Positions 49,819-61,530 of a stretch of 64,000 bases of DNA are shown in pieces. Location of the stretch: positions 1,558,451 through 1,622,450 of the forward strand of contig BFEA01000165.1 in NCBI GenBank assembly GCA_003427395.1, written 5' to 3'. The position numbers were made by a program, and so were the translations under genes. The notes under the pieces are model-generated. The model did no database searches, was not told the DNA's origin, and was given only the letters and a program-made list of their open reading frames with translations. Origin of the DNA: Chara braunii. Its lineage: Eukaryota; Streptophyta; Charophyceae; Charales; Characeae. Each line of letters opens with the position of its first letter. Position 1 is the stretch's first letter.

Positions 49819-51845
49819 CTTTGCACCAGGAGGCGCCTTGGCCATTGATGGAGATAGGCTTCGTTCCCATCCCTTTCGCCGCGGCGAATCTCTGCCAGGG
49901 GAGCTGGCACGCCCTCTTGGAAACTGTGACGAACCCCCTGCTTCTTCATAACGCATGCGTTTTCTCTCACTCTCCCGGTCAAATGAAGCCCTCTCGGCAG
50001 GATCCACCCTATCCCTTGCAGCATCCCTATCTCTACCACCTTCCTTCCGCTCTAGTCCCCTATCGCTTTCTTTGTACAGCCCAGAGGCCTTGTGCCTATC
50101 ACTTTCAAGCTCCCATCCCGGGAGACGGGCTGCTCTTTCCTTTTCCAATTCATGTGCTGATGACCGATGCAGTTCCTTCGCGTGCGAGCTAGAGATATGC
50201 CGTTCATAACCAGCTGCGCGTTCACTGCTTAAGGCCCGTTTTTCGGAAACTCTTCGTTCCCAGTCCCGTCTAGCTTGGCTTCCATCTCTAGGAGGACTTC
50301 GAGCTCTTCCTTCGTCACGTGTCCTACCCCTTTCACGTTCCCTCTCCTTTTCCCTTTCCCTTTCCCTCTCTTTTTCTCTCTCCCTTTCCCTCTCTCTCTC
50401 CCTCTCCCTCAATCTTTCTCTGTCTCTTTCCCTGTCCCTTTCCAGAGCTCTCTCCCTCGTACGCTCCCTCTCCCTTTCCCTCTCTCTCTCCCTCTCTCGT
50501 TCCCTGTCCCTATCCCTGTCCCTATCCCTCTCTCTCCCCCTCTCCAGCTCTCGTGAATCACGCCGAGCAAGCTCTTCCCTAGACTTCTCGGGATGCTTGT
50601 GCCCTCCCGCCCCAGATTGACTACTACTCCGTAAGCCTGTCTCACGAGCATCCCTTCCACTGCCACCCCCAGGTGCTCCCCCTCTGCTGCTACCATTCAC
50701 CGCACCTGTTTGTCGGGCAAGCTCTGAACTCTTCCTCTTCCGATCCTCCTCTAGTTTCATGCTGTTTGGACTGGTAGTCGACTTTGGCCCATTTTGCTTA
50801 GAAGTTCCAGCGCCCACCGCTGTGTCAGCTTTGGAAGCAGGTGATCCCTTCGCTCCACCAGATCCCTCCCCAAGCGTCCCAGAAGACTGCGCACGACGAC
50901 CTCCAGCTGTGGAAACTATGCGAGTCAAGGATCCACGGTTGGCTGCGGGCTTTGCTCCCTGCTTCCGATCTGCAGCCTGGCTAGCCATCTCCTCGTCCTC
51001 CTTCCCCTTGACCTCCGTATCCTCAGATTCATGATCACTCACATCACTGTCATCCCATCTCACACCGATCTCATCGAGAACCTTCTCCCCCCCGTCTTCC
51101 TGCTTGCGGTCTGCAGTTTTGATTTCGTCCTTGTCCTCCTTTTGCTCCCCACCAGCCTCTTTGGCATCCACATCCATGCACTGTACTTCATTCTCAGCAC
51201 CTCTGATCCCTGCCTTCTCCTCTTCATTTGCTGGCTCCATTTTCTTCAGATTGTCCTTGCCTTGATCTTCAGCCTGCACATCCATGCCCATTCCTTTCCC
51301 TTTCTCGTTAGCTGGCTCAATAACATCTTCCATCTTTCCGTCGGCAGCTTCATTCTCTTCTGCTTGGATGATGTGCGCTTTGTCTGAGGACTTCGTACTC
51401 TCTGTCCCATTCACAGTTGCCTTTCCAGCTTCATGCTCATTATTGCTTCCAATTGCGTCCTCCTTCCGATTCTCTGCTTTGGTTGTCTGTGGCAGCTGGA
51501 TCTGCGGACTTCGGCTGGCTTCTGCCACATCAAGCGGGCTCTTTGTACCAACCCCTTCTTCAGGTGCCCCCGGCGCTCCCTCCTTGTCCCTGCCAGCGAG
51601 ATCTGGCACATGATTCACTATTATACTGTCGTCCTCATAATCAACCTGCTCCTCCATCTCCACATCATCCCCAGCATCAAGAGCAGGGACCGCAGAATGC
51701 TGTATTTTATCCTCCTTCGGAGAAGTTTGATCATTCACAGCATTTTCTTTTTCAGAGCCCACATCGCTAGCCACTGACAAAGCTGTAGCACCACGCACTT
51801 GTTTGCCTTCCTCCCTTGACTTCCTTGGCTCTACAGCTGCTTTCC
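49819..51845 (-). CDS. exon A of the same unrecognised acidic/RE-rich protein
   Basis: About 676 residues, minus strand. I start it after a GGATGCAG acceptor at 51846 (phase 1); an in-frame ATG at 51870 is an alternative if this is the first exon, but its context is weak. Domains in order: an acidic N-terminal third (VEMEEQVDYEDDS near residue 60; IGVRWDDSDVSDHESEDTE near residue 255), a Ser/Gly-rich linker (residues about 290-420), an RE/RD dipeptide tract of about 75 residues (genomic 50560-50335), then a basic region with ARSPPRDGSQ, SSPGRDSPRR and ERSLSPS motifs typical of RS-type phosphorylation sites. It ends PPGAK before a GT donor at 49818. Such acidic plus RE/RS architecture is common in splicing and 3'-processing proteins; no named family is assigned. 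Exons 5' of this one are probably missing. Confidence 0.75.
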
Positions 51846-52597
51846 CTGCATCCAAGGTAGCAAACCACATTGGTGACAGACATAGTTTACGATCACTAAG
51901 AGAGCAGACCACACCACCTAAGTCGTTCTCGGTGTTTTCATAAATTATTCACTTTTCACCTTTGCAAAGTTTGCTTCTCTATATGCATGCCAACTATGAA
52001 CAGCCATTCCGTAGGGAAAAACTCAGAGGCATATACCCTTCAGTAAGTAGGCAAGCCCATGTCAATAGTTTCCCTCCCGTTAGAACCACGTGTCAAGCTT
52101 CAATGCACACCAGAGCAGAGTAGCCACCGTATTTCCCAATGTGTGATTTTTTAAAGGCAATTCAAAAACAATGATTATCAAAAGCAGCTAGTGGTTCCCC
52201 CCCCCAGCACATTCTTGCTGGGGACGGGAATTTTTTCCCTCGTGGGCCTACATTCTTGTTTGGGGCTCGTAGACCCCACTGCCGCTAAAAAAAACACGAT
52301 CCCCTCAATGGGCAAAAAAAAAACACCAATCTTGGCCGCTGATCTTTGTTGATCGAAGGCCAAGATTGGGCAAGATTCAAACTGGGAGCAGGCGCTGGAC
52401 TTCACAGAAAGACTACTCCGCACCGCCCCGGCGTTTCAAACTTCGACGGAAGTCAGCCAACCGGCGACGTGCGACCCCGCCATTCTGTTGATCCGTTGGA
52501 GACGTGCTGCGTGAGCCCGCCGTCATCGTCGCTGCAACTTTCCTCAGTGAGAGCCCACCATCGCGACTGCAGGTGTGAGAGAGAGAGAGAAGAGCTG
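51846..52597. other. 5' region or upstream intron of the gene; hairpin at 52327-52369
   Basis: No upstream exon recognised. CCAATCTTGGCC (52327) pairs perfectly with GGCCAAGATTGG (52358-52369) around a 19-base loop; another small stem CCCAGCA/TGCTGGG lies near 52205. Confidence 0.5.
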
Positions 52598-53500
52598 TGA
52601 GGCTCCTGTTCTTCTTCTTCTTCTCCTCCTCCGCCACTACTTCCTCCTCTCCTATTCATCATCATGATCGTCACCCTCTTCTCCTCTTTTTCTTCTTCTT
52701 CTTCTCCCCCTCCACAACTTCTTCCTCCTCTCTGATTGTCATCCTCATCTTCCTCTCCTCCTCCTCCTCCACAACTTCCTCCTCTCTCCTTCATCATCAT
52801 TATCCTCATCTTCCTCTCCTCCTCTCCTCCACAATTTTTTCTCCTCTGATTCATCATCCTCATCTTCTTCTCCTCCTCCATTTCCTCCTCCTCCTCCACA
52901 AGTTCTTCCTCCTATTCTATTCATCACCGCCATCGTCATCTCCTCTTCCTCCTCCCCCACCCTGCTGCCCAGCATCATGAGGCAAAGGATCAAACCCCCT
53001 CCCCCTCCACATTCCACTCTTCTTCCTCGCATTGTGTTCTTCGTCTTCTCCTCTTGCTCTTATTCTCGTGCTCTCTTTCTCTTGCTTTGATTCTCTTGCT
53101 CTTATTCTCTTGCTCTTATCCTCTTGCTCTTATTCTCTTGCTCTTATTCTCCTCTTGCTCTTCTAGTCCTCATCCTCGTCTTCTTCACCCTCCTCTTCTC
53201 TTCTTAAGTTTTCCTCCTCTGCTCCAATTCTTCGCCTCTTGCTCTTCGTCTTCTTCATCCTCCTCTCCTCTTCTTATCTTTTCCTTCTCCACTCCCTTTC
53301 ATCCTCTTCTTATATTTTCCACTTGTTATCTTTTCCCCCTCTGTCTAATATTCCCACTTCTGATTTTTTTATTTAAAGAAAAGTTCAAAAAAACCCTAAC
53401 CCTCTCCTCCGCCTCCAATCTTCTCCTCCTCCACGTCTTCTTCTCCCTTCCTCTTTTTCTCCTTCTCCTCCTCTTCTTTTTCTCCTCCGTTTGCTGATGG
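52598..53500. repeat. 900-bp polypyrimidine tract with minisatellite structure
   Basis: The plus strand is overwhelmingly C/T. Within it, units of about 65 bp (CTCCTCCACAACTTCCTCCT then TCATCATC) repeat at 52620-52930, and units of about 15 bp (CTTGCTCTTATTCT) repeat at 53055-53165. Long Leu/Ser or Glu/Gly frames on both strands are compositional. It lies upstream of the minus-strand gene. Confidence 0.85.
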
Positions 53501-55820
53501 CCAGGTATGCTGTTCTCCACGTCTGCTGGTGCCCATTATTACTGTAACACCCCCACCCCCACCATAACGCACTCGACACAACCCCCCACCAAAACGGAAA
53601 AAAGTTCACCGTTTTCTATGCAGATTCTAACTGTTCTCGGCAAGCACAGTCAAACCTTGCTATCAAAGAAAAACAAAATAAAAAACGATTGGACCATTTC
53701 TGAGATAGACCGGAATCGCGGTTGGACGCCCTGCGTTGATCCAGCTTGGTGGCATCAGGGCCGGTCCAACCGGCCAGTTGATGGCCCAACACTGTCTCAG
53801 AGACCATTTTTCAACCATTGGATTTTTGGTCCAATACAGGTAGGGGACAGATAGAATCTGACCCCAACCTTTCCCACAGGTCAACCAAGATGCGAAGACC
53901 TGCAAGTGTCCGGTTCTCGAGGACATGGGTGGGCAAGAGCTTAACAGTAGGGAGGTGACCAGGCTTTCCTATTTCATTGTCTACTAGTATAACCAGCGAG
54001 TTCCAACTGTTTCAGTCAGGACATCAGTGCATACGATACCTGTTCAACTTCCTATGAAGAGCAGAGAAGAGGGTAGGCAAATTGGTTCACATAACAAACT
54101 TCATACAGTATTTTCTGTATAACAACCACCAGTACTCTGCCCAGCCAGGTCGCCCACTCCCTCCAGTTAACCTGGTGCGTCGGATAGGGTCCGCCTTCCC
54201 GAGCAAAAAGGCAGGCAGTGCCCGCTACGACCCGTCATGCGGCAATTCGGAGATCAATGGACAGGATTAATTGAACATCGGTGATTTACAGATCGATTCC
54301 AGTTGACATTGGCGATTTACAGATTGATTCGAGTTGAGGCCCACAATACCTGGAGACAACTTGGCTTCTAAAAAGGGGCCTATCGCGCAGTTGTGCAGGC
54401 ACCTCTCCCATAGCCTAAAAGCTGACACTCCCATAGCCTAAAAGCTGACACTGTAAGATGAAGCCGACTAAGCATACGCTGATGTGAGTATATAAGCCAT
54501 CCTAACCGCAAATCAGAACAGAAAAGGTCTGGAAAACTTGATGGGAAAAGAAAAGACAAACTCCCCTCTCAAAACATAACACTGATTCGAGGTGTTAAAC
54601 ATGGATGTACCAAGTTAACCACATCAGCGAGAGGACCATCCAGCTGTTCAATCCCTAACGGGCATCGAATTTTATGACCACAATCCCCCCACTAGGGTTC
54701 CCATTACAGACGCACCCTTTTGCTCTCTCCTCTAGACTGTTCTGTACACAGTCCAGCTGGATTCCTCTATGCAGGCACATCTGCAGTGTCAACAGAAGCC
54801 AGTCAATCACAGAGCCCGAAGAGTATGGGGACTACAATCTACAGAGACATGAGAAATCCGCAACCTCCAGTCCACCTCCGCTGCTCACGAAACGAGCATG
54901 AGACGTGCACAGACGACGAGATCCGCCAAGGCACGGTGTTCAATTACCCACAGGAGTTCTCCAAGACAACGAGTGCCATGAGTTTGCAAAGTGGCTGCCA
55001 CAGCAACTTACATTGATCGCCTGCAAATCACAAGGCCGGAGGAAAAACATCCACTTTGAGACCCAATGCCAAAGTTGGCCAGGGATTTCGCCCACCTGCT
55101 GCTGAGTTAAAACCTGAAAATGAAGAAGAAACTATGAAGGATCTCTACTTGCCCCTCACAATTGACATGGATCTGGGGAAATGCAGGTTCCCAGGAAGCT
55201 GGTTCATGATGTGCTGTCGCTCGGAACTTGGATAGAAAAGAACATGGCAAAGCCAGAGAGATCAAAGGACTTCAACACCGAAGATGATAAGCGCAATAAC
55301 TGTTCCAATGAGAGGAGAAACTTCCTGGTCCACACATGTAAACAGGGTAAGGCAGAACGGGCACATGGAACTGCCTCAGCCTCAGATCGCAAAGGCGTGA
55401 AAGGGGGCTGAGGCATAGGCTTGTGAACCAAAACGATGGATAATCGACCGCCTTTGAAATAGTACAATGTTGGACTTTTCACTGAGATTCACAAAATCCA
55501 ACAATTCACAAAGATTTGGTGACAAACCAAATCCAGCGAAGGAACGGAGTCAGCAGATCAAAAAGTCCGCCCAGGTTGAGAAGGGCAATCTTCCAATTGC
55601 AGCGACAAGTTCAGCCACTTCTCCGCCTCGACTAGGTACGACGGCGCCCCAGAGCATGAATAACAAGGCAAACCGCAGCTGGGGTGAAGCCTGGAAGGAA
55701 CAGCAGCAGGCGGCATAATGTATTCTGCTTGTCCGGCAGCGAATCTGCACCTCATCAAGGACCAGTCCAATTCGTTCAGAGGTCGAAATGGGCTATTCTC
55801 GAGATTCCCAATCTCAGATC
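53501..55820. other. no gene recognised
   Basis: Small duplications only: CTCCCATAGCCTAAAAGCTG at about 54405 and 54429, and GATTTACAGATCGATTC / GATTTACAGATTGATTC near 54282 and 54313. Frames at 54720-55700 lack domains; part may belong to the decayed element starting near 55.8 kb. Confidence 0.5.
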
Positions 55821-56925
55821 GCTACGACTGTGGAGCTGACAGCATGAAACAGAGGAGGCAAACCGCACCTAGAACAAAGACGGCGAAAGCATCAGCTATC
55901 AACATGTTCTTTGTTCCATTGTCTCACCGAATGGGGGGTTTGCACATCACCAAGATCAGAAACATCGATGACCACATGCTACGGAAGATCGCGCCCTGGC
56001 ATGCTGCAGTCACATATCGGGTCACTGCATAGGAGGACAACTAAGCCTTCGCCAAGGAGCAAGTACCTGGATGCGCTCCCAATCGATCTCATACCAGGTG
56101 CTGCGCCTCCCCGAGGACCTGGGACAATGAAGCCCTAAGCACATGAAGCAATAAAGGATCTCGGACAATGCCTCATCGTTAGGGAAGCCTGCTTGTGCCT
56201 GTCATCAATAGAGTGTTCTCCACAATGCCAAACCCACATCCATAGGGTATCCAAGCCCTAGGAATGCCACCATCAAGAACATCTGACAGTTTCTCCACAA
56301 TGGCTTGAAGAGTCCATATCGTAAGATTGACACGGACTACAGACAGCATTCAAAACATGATACAACAGCTATGGATAGCAGTCCCACATTAGAGGGGCTG
56401 TCACATTACGGCAGCAATTGAACTACATGCTTAGGTACTGTCTGCTCCGACAAGCACAAGGAGCATTTGAGTTAGTCTGGTAGGGCGTCGAAACGGAGAG
56501 CCGACCACAACATCGATGAGAGGAAAAACAAGTTTGGAAACAAGAATGCGCTGCACTTTAGGAATATCATTGATGCGCTCAAAGTGAGGCATAACATTAG
56601 GATCACGGAGGCTGATTGAAACCCACCTAGATCACAGGTAATCGGAAATGGTAGAGTGGGTAGCAGACTTGACAAGCTACTAGACAAAGATCATCGACGT
56701 GTCTGTTGTTCTGCCGACATCATGGACAGAGTTCATAAACGAGGAATCCCTTCTGCATGGGCAGATGTATGTCAGACATCAGTCCTGACCACTGAAACAC
56801 TCCTGGACAGACCTGATGAGCTATGACACAAAGATCATTGATGTGTCTGTTGTTCTACCCACATCATGGACAGAGTTCATTAAGGAGGAGTCCCTTTTTC
56901 ATGGGCGGATGTATGTAAGACACTA
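55821..56925 (+). pseudogene. decayed Ty3/gypsy-like retrotransposon fragment
   Basis: Several short peptides in the right order suggest a pol remnant. DCGADSM near 55827 could be an aspartic protease D(T/S)GA site. IDLIPGAAPPRGP at 56082-56120 is close to the hallmark at the start of gypsy reverse transcriptase. TAFKT at 56343-56357, in the same frame 87 codons on, fits the KTAFRT block. ALHFRNIIDALKVRHNIRI (to about 56610, other frame) fits the EHLxHLxxVLxxLRxH helix after the active site, with the catalytic YxDD replaced. EFI(K/N)EESL(F/L)HG(R/Q)MYV at 56730 and 56874 fits the segment before the integrase zinc finger. RNase H would be deleted. Stops and frame changes make it non-functional. 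No LTRs were found. Confidence 0.45.
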
Positions 56926-56945
56926 GTTCTGACCCCTGAAACACT
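56690..56945. repeat. 144-bp tandem duplication inside the pol remnant
   Basis: TCATGGACAGAGTTCAT occurs at 56720 and 56864, with ATCATYGAYGTGTCTGTTGT upstream in both. 144 bp is 48 codons, and each copy reads the same peptide (VVLPTSWTEFI). Confidence 0.9.
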
Positions 56946-59900
56946 CCTGGATGCTGACTCCGCCAGTCAGCAAGGGTCGATCTGCAGCAGAAGGGGAAAC
57001 GGAGGCAGAGATCCACTTTCGCAAACTGAAAATCAATTACATAGCTGGCCATGCATATAGGTTTCAGGGAAGGACTCTGCCCAGGTGCTCCAAGGTAAGC
57101 AAAACTTCAGGTACACTCCAAGGTCAGAAAAAACAACAGGTTCGACGACCTAGATTTGCGCTCAATGGGTGGTTCGAGAAAGTATAATCAACTAAGTAGT
57201 GTTACAGATAGCAGATGCTGTGGCACAGTACTCTATTGGCCTAACAATACCGCAATATGATGGCCATGGATTGAGGACAGAAGAGTACTACACCTACAAT
57301 CTGGCAGTATCCCAGCCAGCACTTATGAGCAAGACGTTTATGCACTGTACCACACCCACAGCATGGAAGCACTTTTCATGCTGGGAAGACCTTCCACATC
57401 GTTCACTAATGACAAACCCCTACAGTGGGGCTGTAGACCCATCTCTAGTCAGACAAGTTGACAGGTCAATCAGCATTCACCAATACCATAAACCTCCTCC
57501 CCAGAGATTCTATTGTGATGCAGCATTTAACGCGCCACCAGATTGTGCCATCTGGCGTACAGCACAGAAAAAGCTGCCAGCACCAGGAAAAAACTCGCCA
57601 ACACCATTTCAGCTGGAATTGGCTCCCAAGTCCCCTCCACGAGAGAACAACCGTCGAAAATCCTGGTGGTTTAAACATCCAGTGCAATCAAGCGAATCAA
57701 CATAAATTCGCGGGCTCCAGGATAACAGCCAAAAGAAAAAGAGTGCTGCACCCCCACTGATGACTCTTTCTTGCAGCATTTGCTAATGCTCTTGGCCGGA
57801 TTTACTTCCCATTTGTGCAAGCAGGCATACAAAGATTGCCTGTTCGGTAAGTTGCACCACCCAGTCTCCGGATCGTCTGGAAGACGAGCTGCCAGAAGAC
57901 GATCGATCACCAACAGCAGCCAGGGTTGCCATCCTGGCAGACTCTATTCACATTCCTTGAATTGGAATACCCGGAGGATTGGACTCAGACCAAACGAGCG
58001 ATGTCTGGACACCAAGACAAAGCATGACAAATCAGACAGATATTCATCCAAGAAAAACTGGGGACGGGCAGAGTTGGAATCCTTGACGGCCAACACATCC
58101 CCTTGCAATGGACTAACCCGGCAAACTGTGGGAACGCAACAATCCTGAACAAAAACTCCTGAAATAGCCAGAACTGAGAAGTGGACATAGACCTGAGGGC
58201 GGGTCGAGCAACAGAAGGCAGGAGGCCGCGCAGGTTGGACATGCAACTAGTGTCAAGATACAAGAAAGGCGTGCCCAGCCCCTAGATGCAGAGCGGTGAG
58301 CAGTGGCACATCCTTCAGACTCCAGCCAGCCCGTAGAGGCAGAGCGGTGAGCAGTGGCACATCCTTCAGCCTCCCGCCAGCCGACTTCCAGTGCGGAGCA
58401 GAGCACTCGTGCATCCTCCCACAGAGGGAGGCCTGGTGCTGCACACATTTCCCAAGGAAAGGGGAGACGCACCCTACTTCCAACAGGCAGAGTGACAACT
58501 GTTATGGCTTAGCTGTCCAGCTCAAAACATTCGTAATCCTACAGCTAGCGAAGTTGACCTTCGGGTTCTCCCTTTGGCCGCTGGCTTGTTTTAGCCATCT
58601 CACCCCTCCCTGCAAAAGGGGAGAGAGGGACTACCCCCTTCCTCCTTTCTAAGCAGCAACATGTAAACGGAGACAGGCCTGGTCAAATTAAGTTTTGAAC
58701 AGCAACCTGGAGGAGCCGGGAGAGGTCCTTTTAGTATAAATGTCATACAATACACTGGCCCCGATTTCCAGCAGGACATGCTGCCCCCCAATTGACTCCG
58801 ATTGGGCTATAAGGGAATCAACTTGTGGTCGGCAACCTGGAGGAGCTTTCAGCCGTCTTGCACATCGCAAGTATTCCCTTCAGGGAATGGCGGTCAATCC
58901 CCTGGTGACAGGGCAATCAATGCTGCCAAGAGCATGAACTCTATTACTGACACAACTGCCAGACTTTGAGATCGGCAATGGGACACTGGATCCAGTTTCC
59001 AGCAGGTGACGTCCAGGAATAGACAGAAGCCAATGGCAAAAGGTTACCGTAGGAGGATACTCATATCACCCCCGTCAGTGGAACGAGCCATCAATTGGCT
59101 ACGGAAAAAAAAAAGAAAAAAAAAGCAGGTGCCACACAGGTGTTTCTGCAAAGCTTGGCACGCAAGGGGAATCCACCTCGGCAAGAAGAGGCCAGCATGC
59201 ACTGGTGATATAAGATTACAGGAGCACAATACGGGTAGCCACAACAGAGTCATTGATTCACTTCCCAGGACTCTAATACTATTTGGAACCCTATCTTGAT
59301 GCAAATGACAAACAACCATCTGGTTGACGAGATTGCAAAAGCCGTTCATGGTCACTGCAGATTTTAGGAAAACCCAATCAATTGAAATGAAATTGGGTGA
59401 GTACTGGCATATTAGCATGAAATCAATCATGCTCTCCTCTTTCGAGTCAGTCGTTACGGGGTCTATGAAGGCGCTCGCGTTCATTGAATTGCTTTCTTTT
59501 CTACATACAATCCACCGACTTCCCACGCTATTGCCATGGTTCTTTGTTTGTATAAACAAGAACTAACGGTTCCAGGCACGAGCCTACACTATGCGGTTGC
59601 TTTTCATGATGAGCAAGGGCTTCAGGGAACTGGGTACAGTACCAGAACAGGCTGATTGCAGAGAGCGTCGGAAAATGACCTAACGCACAGGGGCGTCAAA
59701 AACCACTCACTCCAAGAGCAAGAGCATTTTTACTTGCCATTTCCACTTGCCATCCATCCAAAATACTGCATTGGAAACGTTGCCCAGCCTATTACGCAAA
59801 GACGGAGGTTAAAGACCCGGCAGTCTCCCCAAGCCAAACTCCTATCCCAAATGGGCCTGGACGCGCAACTCCATGAACTACTTGAGAACAATTCTCTGTT

Positions 59901-60010
59901 CAAAATCATGAGCACCGCACTCTGATTGACAGACGGGCATGCACGGCCTGTGGAGTTCACAAAACTATTTTGCGAACGCTCAGTCAGCTTTCGTGTATCC
60001 CAGCCACAAG
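56946..60010. other. no gene recognised; minor repeats and transposon scraps
   Basis: TGGTGGT|TTAA at 57664-57674 looks like one right end of family A, but its partner was not found. A 51-bp tandem duplication (GCAGAGCGGTGAGCAGTGGC) lies at 58288 and 58339. GILDGQHIPLQW in one frame near 58075 weakly recalls the first Asp motif of Harbinger transposases. Frames at 57199-57705 and 59044-59559 lack recognisable domains. Confidence 0.5.
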
Positions 60011-60131
60011 GGGCCGAATTGCACTCCTTCGACATGCACAACAGACAAAAATCATCAAGGTGTATCTTTCCATGTTCTAACAGAAGATTCCCTCTCGTTT
60101 TCCACTTGTCGAGAGTAGTGGAGCAAGGCCC
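60011..60131. mobile_element. MITE, family B, copy 3 (121 bp)
   Basis: The left end is eroded (GGGCCGAATTGCACTCC); the right end on the minus strand is GGGCCTTGCTCCACTACTC. The interior (GACATGCACAA, GTATCTTTCCATGTTCTA, CCCTCTCGTTTT) aligns with copy 1 at 4004. Confidence 0.8.
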
Positions 60132-60881
60132 AAGTACACCCATCTCGTCAGCAACATTCGGCATAACCTCATGAAGATCAACAAGGATACCAAGCACATT
60201 CAACCAACCAACCTAAGAGTGATGGACAGAACCAGCACAAACCGCCTAGAAGCTCAACGCACTCTGCCCATTCAGGTAACAACGCCCAATAGGCTGCAAA
60301 TTGGGTAGAAGCCCTAGATACAGTGTCCTCCCGGCATGGCAGAGTTTAGAGAGCACCTGGGAGATGAGCTCCAGGAAAAATCAGGTATATGCTGGAGGAG
60401 CAAAATTTTATCGCATTGAAATGAAGGCCTTCGCCGTTCAGGGAAGGAGTCCTCCATGGATCACTAGGGATATTTTGTTTTGTTTTGTTTTGTTATTCCT
60501 TCATTTCTTTTTTTTTCTCAAAGGGCGGTGATCTCAAGATGCTATCTTTGAACTGGAGGCTATCTTTATCTTGTTTTGTTATTCCTTCATTTCTTCTTTT
60601 TTTCTTACAAAGGGCGATAAATTCAAAGATATGTTTTCTCCTGTTTCAACTGGAATTCAAACTCACATATGTATTAAAACAGTCGTGAGCTAGGACACTA
60701 GGTAGAGACAAACTCTCAAAAAGAAGCCAAAAGAAAACACTCCACCAAGACTGACGAAGATTTTGCATGCAGACAGATATGCCCCAGGATCATCTCACCA
60801 CGTTGAAGAACCACCATGCCAAACATCTACCCACTTCTATTCCTTTCCCAAGAACGGACACCTTACCGTCCAAGCTTTTAA
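60132..60881. other. no gene recognised
   Basis: A T-rich duplication at 60475-60610 (TTGTTATTCCTTCATTTCTT at about 60489 and 60576). Nothing else supported. Confidence 0.5.
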
Positions 60882-61030
60882 ACCACCAGAACTTGGCCCA
60901 GCTATCGACCGCCGAAAAAAAAGAGTAGAAACGTTTCTAGTCGGATGAATTTGGGCGCTCCTGTAGTGGCCGATACATTCCCTAAAATCGTGGCGTGTTA
61001 ACGGGCACGAATCCAGGAAGTACTGGTGGT
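60882..61030. mobile_element. TTAA-flanked MITE, family A, copy 8 (149 bp)
   Basis: The best-preserved subfamily copy: TTAA on both sides (60878-60881, 61031-61034), ends ACCACCAGAACTTGGCCC and ACCACCAGTACTTCCTGG (other strand). The body aligns with copy 1 at 6269. Confidence 0.9.
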
Positions 61031-61313
61031 TTAAAGAGGAAGAGAGAACCTACTGCAATCTGATGAGCTGAAGCTCTTGTGTCACCCATATAACGGAGAG
61101 GACAACTTCACTCATGTGGGTGTATGAAGGAAACCTCCAACACCAGAGAAGAGTGCTCTTCTCATAGCTTCAGCTGAGACCAAGGCCTGTTGGCTGAAGC
61201 AGTCGACCACCAGGTCGAGAAGCTTTCCCGTGATTCACTTTGCAGTCTGGCCCAAAGACGCTGCAGAGGCTGACTCAATATACCGGCACCAGGGCTGGTT
61301 GGAAGGCCAGCTC

Positions 61314-61530
61314 CCAAACCACCCTATTGACCTGTAGCTACAGCAAAAGCAAGTCCTAGCTACGCTGAAGGCCGTTTGACTATACTACTCACAACTTCGA
61401 TCAGTTAAAAGCCCGGGTACCAAACCACACTATTGGCGTGTAGCTCAGCAAAAAGCAAGTCATGGTTATCTAAGCTGTAGGACGTTCGGCTAGGTATTCT
61501 GAATTATATTATTCAAAGCTTTGATTAGCT
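61314..61530. repeat. 106-bp imperfect tandem duplication
   Basis: CCAAACCACCCTATTG at 61314 and CCAAACCACACTATTG at 61420, followed by TGTAGCT, AGCAAGTC and a CTTCGATCAG/CTTTGATTAG-like block in each. Confidence 0.85.

Noticed and set aside
50275-50556. Plus-strand Phe/Pro/Ser-rich frames
   Set aside because: Antisense of the RE/RD tract of exon A.
52453-53497. Glu/Gly-rich minus-strand and Leu/Ser-rich plus-strand frames
   Set aside because: Translations of a polypyrimidine repeat; no start context or domain.
59044-59559. 171-codon minus-strand frame
   Set aside because: No recognisable domain, Lys/Phe runs from A/T homopolymers, and no supporting splice or start context.
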